From SIG672 sp045535095 (GTDB lineage Bacteria > Bacillota > Clostridia > Oscillospirales > CAG-272): a stretch of 31,219 nucleotides of DNA. Shown in pieces: positions 29,040-31,219 of this stretch. A model generated the notes under the pieces. The model ran no database searches. It was not told the origin of the DNA and worked only from the letters and a program-made list of their open reading frames with translations. The position numbers and the translations under genes are program-made. The DNA is taken from positions 1 through 31,219 of the forward strand of contig JAZSKY010000010.1 in assembly GCA_045535095.1 (NCBI GenBank), written 5' to 3'. Numbering within the stretch: position 1 is the stretch's first letter; every line of letters starts with the position of its first letter.

Positions 29040-30662
29040 ATGAAAAAGACACTTGGAATAATTTTATCTATGATTCTTGTCGCATCTCTTGCGCTTGTAA
29101 TAGTCGGAGCATTTAAGCTGCTCAATATGTCGGAGGTGACGGACGGTACGAATGTGCCGAGCGGTGAGAATACGGGAAATAACAGTCAGCCCGAAGAGGA
29201 CACAGAGGGTGACAGCACGACTACCGATGAAAATACACAGACTCCTCCCGAGGATGATAATCAGAATGAGGAGATTCCCGAGCCCGAGATCATTCCCGAG
29301 GTAGGCGTCAAGGAAGAATATACCGAAGTTCTCGAGAACATATGGACAGAGGACCGCTATCACGCATCCTATATCTCGTTTGAAGAAGAGGTAGAGGGAA
29401 GCATAAGCGTGAAAATGTATTTCGGCACCTTTATCGGAGTGTCCGATACCGCCGACTATAACGATACCGTTGTCCGTATAGTTCTGCGTAGCAGCAACAG
29501 CGGAACCCTTCTTCTTGCAGAGCTTGCAGGAAAGGATTTCTATAATGATAATTATCTTTGCGAAAAGATAGACGAAACGTCGGTAAAATATACGAGAATG
29601 CTTTCGGTAGACGTTCCCTCGATACTTATGAGCGAGGATAAGGGTCAGCTGACCTTTGAATTCTCCGCCGTCAAGAAGGATGCTGAAAGCGGAGTTGAGA
29701 TGCTCTTTGAAAAGGTAGAAAATAATATCTATTACAAAAAGACTGATGCGGGATATAAGCTTGACCGTACCGAAGAGAAAACTATCATATTCACATACGA
29801 ATATCTGACCGATATTTCGGATTATATCGACTATATCGAGCCTACCGGCGATAATTGGAGTGACGAATATCTTCTTCTCGTTAATCCTTGGAATCCGATA
29901 GAGAAGGGCCAGGAGCTTACTTACGATTTCGTAGGCAACCAGGTCGTCCTCGGCGACATCAACGATTATAGTTTCAACTACAGACCCAGCCTCAAGCTTA
30001 ACGAAACTGCCGCTAAGGCGCTTACTGCTATGTTTAAGGAGGCGCTTGCTACCGGAAAGTTCCAGACTAAGCATATGCAGGTCGTCAGCGCACATAGAGG
30101 CTACGATCAGCAGGAGTCTATATTCAATAGAAACGTGTCTAACACTAAAAAATACGTTTGTACGGACGAGAACTGTGCTCACGTTTATATAAGCAAAAAC
30201 TCGTATAGAAAATGTGAGGTCTGCGGATCCTCGGTAAAGACTGTCGGCATATCCAAGGAAGAGGCGCAGGCACAGGTAAAGACCTATTCGTGCGCTCCCG
30301 GAACGAGTGAGCATCAGACGGGTCTTGCAGTTGACCTTGCAGATATTACAAAGGGCGATGCAATTCTTGAGGAGCCCTTCAAGGATACTGCAGCAGGAAA
30401 ATGGCTTGCCGAGAACTGCACGAAGTTCGGATTCATTCTGAGATTCGAAGCAGATAAGCAGGACATCACCGGAATAATCTATGAGCCTTGGCATTTCAGA
30501 TACGTAGGAAGATACCACGCTACCCGTATGACCGAGCTCGGACTTTGCCTTGAAGAATACGTTGAGCTTCTTAAGGAAGAGGGATATTTTGACGATGCAG
30601 ACTCGGTGCATAATCCCTCCAATATGGAAATTGCAGAGGACTCCTTTCTCATAAAGGGCTGA
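29040..30662 (+). CDS. VanY-type D,D-carboxypeptidase (peptidase M15B) with zinc-ribbon-like insertion
   Basis: A 540-residue exported enzyme that should cleave the terminal D-Ala of peptidoglycan stems using zinc. It has an N-terminal membrane anchor (about 5-26), an acidic low-complexity linker (30-95), an unassigned middle domain (95-290) and the M15 domain (about 300-525). Zinc ligands and catalytic residues are clear: His425 and Asp432 in 'SEHQTGLAVDL', Glu482 and His485 in 'EPWHFRYVG', with the substrate-loop 'SAHRGYDQQ' upstream. Inside the domain, between that loop and 'SEHQTG', is an insert with Cys374, Cys379, Cys392 and Cys395 (CX4C-X12-CX2C), which looks like a zinc knuckle. AAAGGAG precedes the ATG. 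No van regulatory genes are nearby, so a housekeeping wall role is more likely than vancomycin resistance. Confidence 0.88.
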   Translation: MKKTLGIILSMILVASLALVIVGAFKLLNMSEVTDGTNVPSGENTGNNSQPEEDTEGDSTTTDENTQTPPEDDNQNEEIPEPEIIPEVGVKEEYTEVLENIWTEDRYHASYISFEEEVEGSISVKMYFGTFIGVSDTADYNDTVVRIVLRSSNSGTLLLAELAGKDFYNDNYLCEKIDETSVKYTRMLSVDVPSILMSEDKGQLTFEFSAVKKDAESGVEMLFEKVENNIYYKKTDAGYKLDRTEEKTIIFTYEYLTDISDYIDYIEPTGDNWSDEYLLLVNPWNPIEKGQELTYDFVGNQVVLGDINDYSFNYRPSLKLNETAAKALTAMFKEALATGKFQTKHMQVVSAHRGYDQQESIFNRNVSNTKKYVCTDENCAHVYISKNSYRKCEVCGSSVKTVGISKEEAQAQVKTYSCAPGTSEHQTGLAVDLADITKGDAILEEPFKDTAAGKWLAENCTKFGFILRFEADKQDITGIIYEPWHFRYVGRYHATRMTELGLCLEEYVELLKEEGYFDDADSVHNPSNMEIAEDSFLIKG

Positions 30663-30754
30663 AAACGAGAGTTAGAACCGTAAAAGTTATATCGAATTGT
30701 GTTTTTTGAGCAATTTACACAAAAAAATATCTAATATTTTGTGCAAAAAAGATA

Positions 30755-30783
30755 TTGCCTTTTTCTAAAAAAAGTGATATAAT
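30755..30783 (+). promoter_or_regulatory. Sigma-A promoter for tRNA-Glu
   Basis: TTGCCT (30755-30760) and TATAAT (30778-30783) with a 17-bp spacer, 15 bp before the tRNA. An AT-only inverted repeat (CACAAAA...TTTTGTG, about 30718-30743) lies just upstream. Confidence 0.7.
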
Positions 30784-30798
30784 CTCTCTTGCTGAGAC

Positions 30799-30873
30799 GG
30801 CCCGTTGGTCAAGCGGTTAAGACGCTAGCCTCTCACGCTGGAAACATGGGTTCGATTCCCGTACGGGTCACCA
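30799..30873 (+). tRNA. tRNA-Glu (anticodon CTC), CCA encoded
   Basis: Acceptor GGCCCGT (30799-30805) pairs with ACGGGTC (30863-30869); anticodon stem CTAGC/GCTGG with loop CTCTCAC gives anticodon CTC at 30832-30834; the T arm is ATGGG/CCCGT-type with loop TTCGATT. Unlike the other two tRNAs of the window, the CCA end (30871-30873) is encoded. Confidence 0.94.
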
Positions 30874-30878
30874 AACGT

Positions 30879-30928
30879 AACAAATCCGAACTATTTCGTA
30901 AATCGAAATTGGTTCGGATTTGTTTTTT
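30879..30928 (+). terminator. Terminator of tRNA-Glu
   Basis: A long hairpin: outer 13-bp stem AACAAATCCGAAC (30879-30891) with 30912-30924, inner stem ATTTCG/CGAAAT, then a TTTTTT run. Confidence 0.9.
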
Positions 30929-30956
30929 ACTATAATTATTCGAATTGTTGAGTTTT

Positions 30957-30985
30957 GAGCGAGGTCACGCGACCTCGCTCTTTTT
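30957..30985 (+). terminator. Second GC-rich hairpin with T-tract, overlapping the end of the edge gene
   Basis: Perfect 10-bp stem GAGCGAGGTC (30957-30966) with GACCTCGCTC (30971-30980) around ACGC, followed on the plus strand by TTTTTCTTTTT. The minus-strand gene entering from the right has its stop codon inside the hairpin. Confidence 0.7.
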
Positions 30986-31219
30986 CTTTTTCTCGGTATC
31001 CTGCCCCGCTTTCCACTCGGCAAATTCTCTCTGTCCCTGCTCCGATTCAAAGTAAGCGACGATATCAGGCAGAAGACAACGGGCGATTTCTTTGGGGATG
31101 TGTTCCGGTATCTGCGGAATATGGCTCGCTCCGCGCGTATCACGGAACAGAAATTCAAGGCGAAGGAGGAATCGCTTGAACCAACCTGCGTTAATATATT
31201 CCTCACGCAGAAACCATGT
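30965..31219 (-). CDS. C-terminal part of an unidentified protein, possibly mobile-element borne
   Basis: A minus-strand frame without stops runs from the window edge to a TGA at 30967-30965 (84 residues visible, no start in the window). The sequence looks genuinely coding: 'WFLREEYINAGWFKRF', then 'IPEHIPKEIARCLLPDI', 'YFESEQGQREFAEWKAGQ' and a basic tail 'TEKKKKSEVA'. The combination 'LLPDIVAYFESEQGQREFAEW' in part reminds me of small accessory proteins from clostridial conjugative or integrative elements, but I cannot name the family. Its position beside tRNA-Glu fits an integration site. The 3' end overlaps a strong hairpin (30957-30980). Confidence 0.6.
   Translation of the reverse strand, partial: TWFLREEYINAGWFKRFLLRLEFLFRDTRGASHIPQIPEHIPKEIARCLLPDIVAYFESEQGQREFAEWKAGQDTEKKKKSEVA

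Noticed and set aside
29040..30662. Part of a vancomycin-resistance cluster
   Set aside because: No vanH/A/X, ligase or two-component genes are near; VanY-type peptidases are common housekeeping enzymes in Clostridia.
30868..31206. 112-residue minus-strand frame at the right edge starting inside the window
   Set aside because: It overlaps tRNA-Glu's 3' end and its terminator and has a low-complexity basic product; the other minus frame, ending at 30965, is clearly the coding one.

Overview
The window looks like a chromosomal segment of a Gram-positive, low-to-mid GC anaerobe of the Clostridia, probably a gut Oscillospiraceae or Christensenellales-like lineage. This placement is inferred from gene content and style, not from a marker gene. 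Supporting signs are GGAGG-type ribosome binding sites, textbook sigma-A promoters with 17-bp spacers, GTG and TTG starts, lipoproteins ending in SSC lipoboxes, meso-diaminopimelate dehydrogenase, LuxS, BspA-type leucine-rich repeats, a VanY-type peptidase and a potABCD operon. TGA ends several genes (first ABC subunit, aspartokinase), so the genome does not reassign TGA globally.

Layout. 1-500: 3' part of an AT-rich YcxB-like membrane protein gene, a terminator and a compact double-hairpin repeat. 555-1755 (minus): luxS-mtnN, the S-adenosylhomocysteine detoxification / AI-2 pair. 1906-5682 (plus): an asymmetric heterodimeric ABC exporter under a strong promoter whose -10 lies in a palindrome. 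5736-6635 (minus): a lipoprotein of an uncharacterised conserved family. 6852-6925: tRNA-Val(GAC). 6970-8957 (minus): two CobW/G3E GTPases, one fused to a YcgQ-like domain and one with a His/Cys-rich metal-binding loop, behind tRNA-Leu(GAG) at 9027-9108. 9203-10570 (minus): MgtE magnesium transporter. 10842-15122 (plus): aspartokinase, FkbM methyltransferase and ABC-F ATPase in a tight operon. 15391-17502 (plus): a three-repeat secreted surface protein interrupted by an in-frame TGA. 17635-18864: DacF-type D,D-carboxypeptidase. 18946-20286: glucose-6-phosphate isomerase. 20410-21856: small P-loop protein plus diaminopimelate dehydrogenase. 21897-22823 (minus): EamA transporter. 22896-26930 (minus): potABCD polyamine importer. 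27162-28241 (minus): membrane-anchored LRR_5 protein. 28433-30662 (plus): a membrane-anchored copper-amine-oxidase-like stalk protein and a VanY-type peptidase with an inserted zinc-ribbon-like knuckle. 30799-30873: tRNA-Glu(CTC). 30965-31219 (minus): 3' end of a gene that runs off the right edge.

Functional themes. Aspartokinase and Ddh serve lysine/meso-diaminopimelate synthesis, and DacF and the VanY-type enzyme trim peptidoglycan stem peptides, so cell-wall metabolism recurs. No gap between genes exceeds 300 bases; the intergenic stretches hold promoters, terminators, tRNAs and short repeats. I see no CRISPR array, complete transposon, rRNA or recognisable riboswitch. The most unusual items are the TGA-interrupted surface protein, the G3E-YcgQ fusion next to a His-rich G3E partner, the zinc-ribbon insertion in the VanY domain, and the truncated gene beside tRNA-Glu, which may mark the edge of an integrated element.
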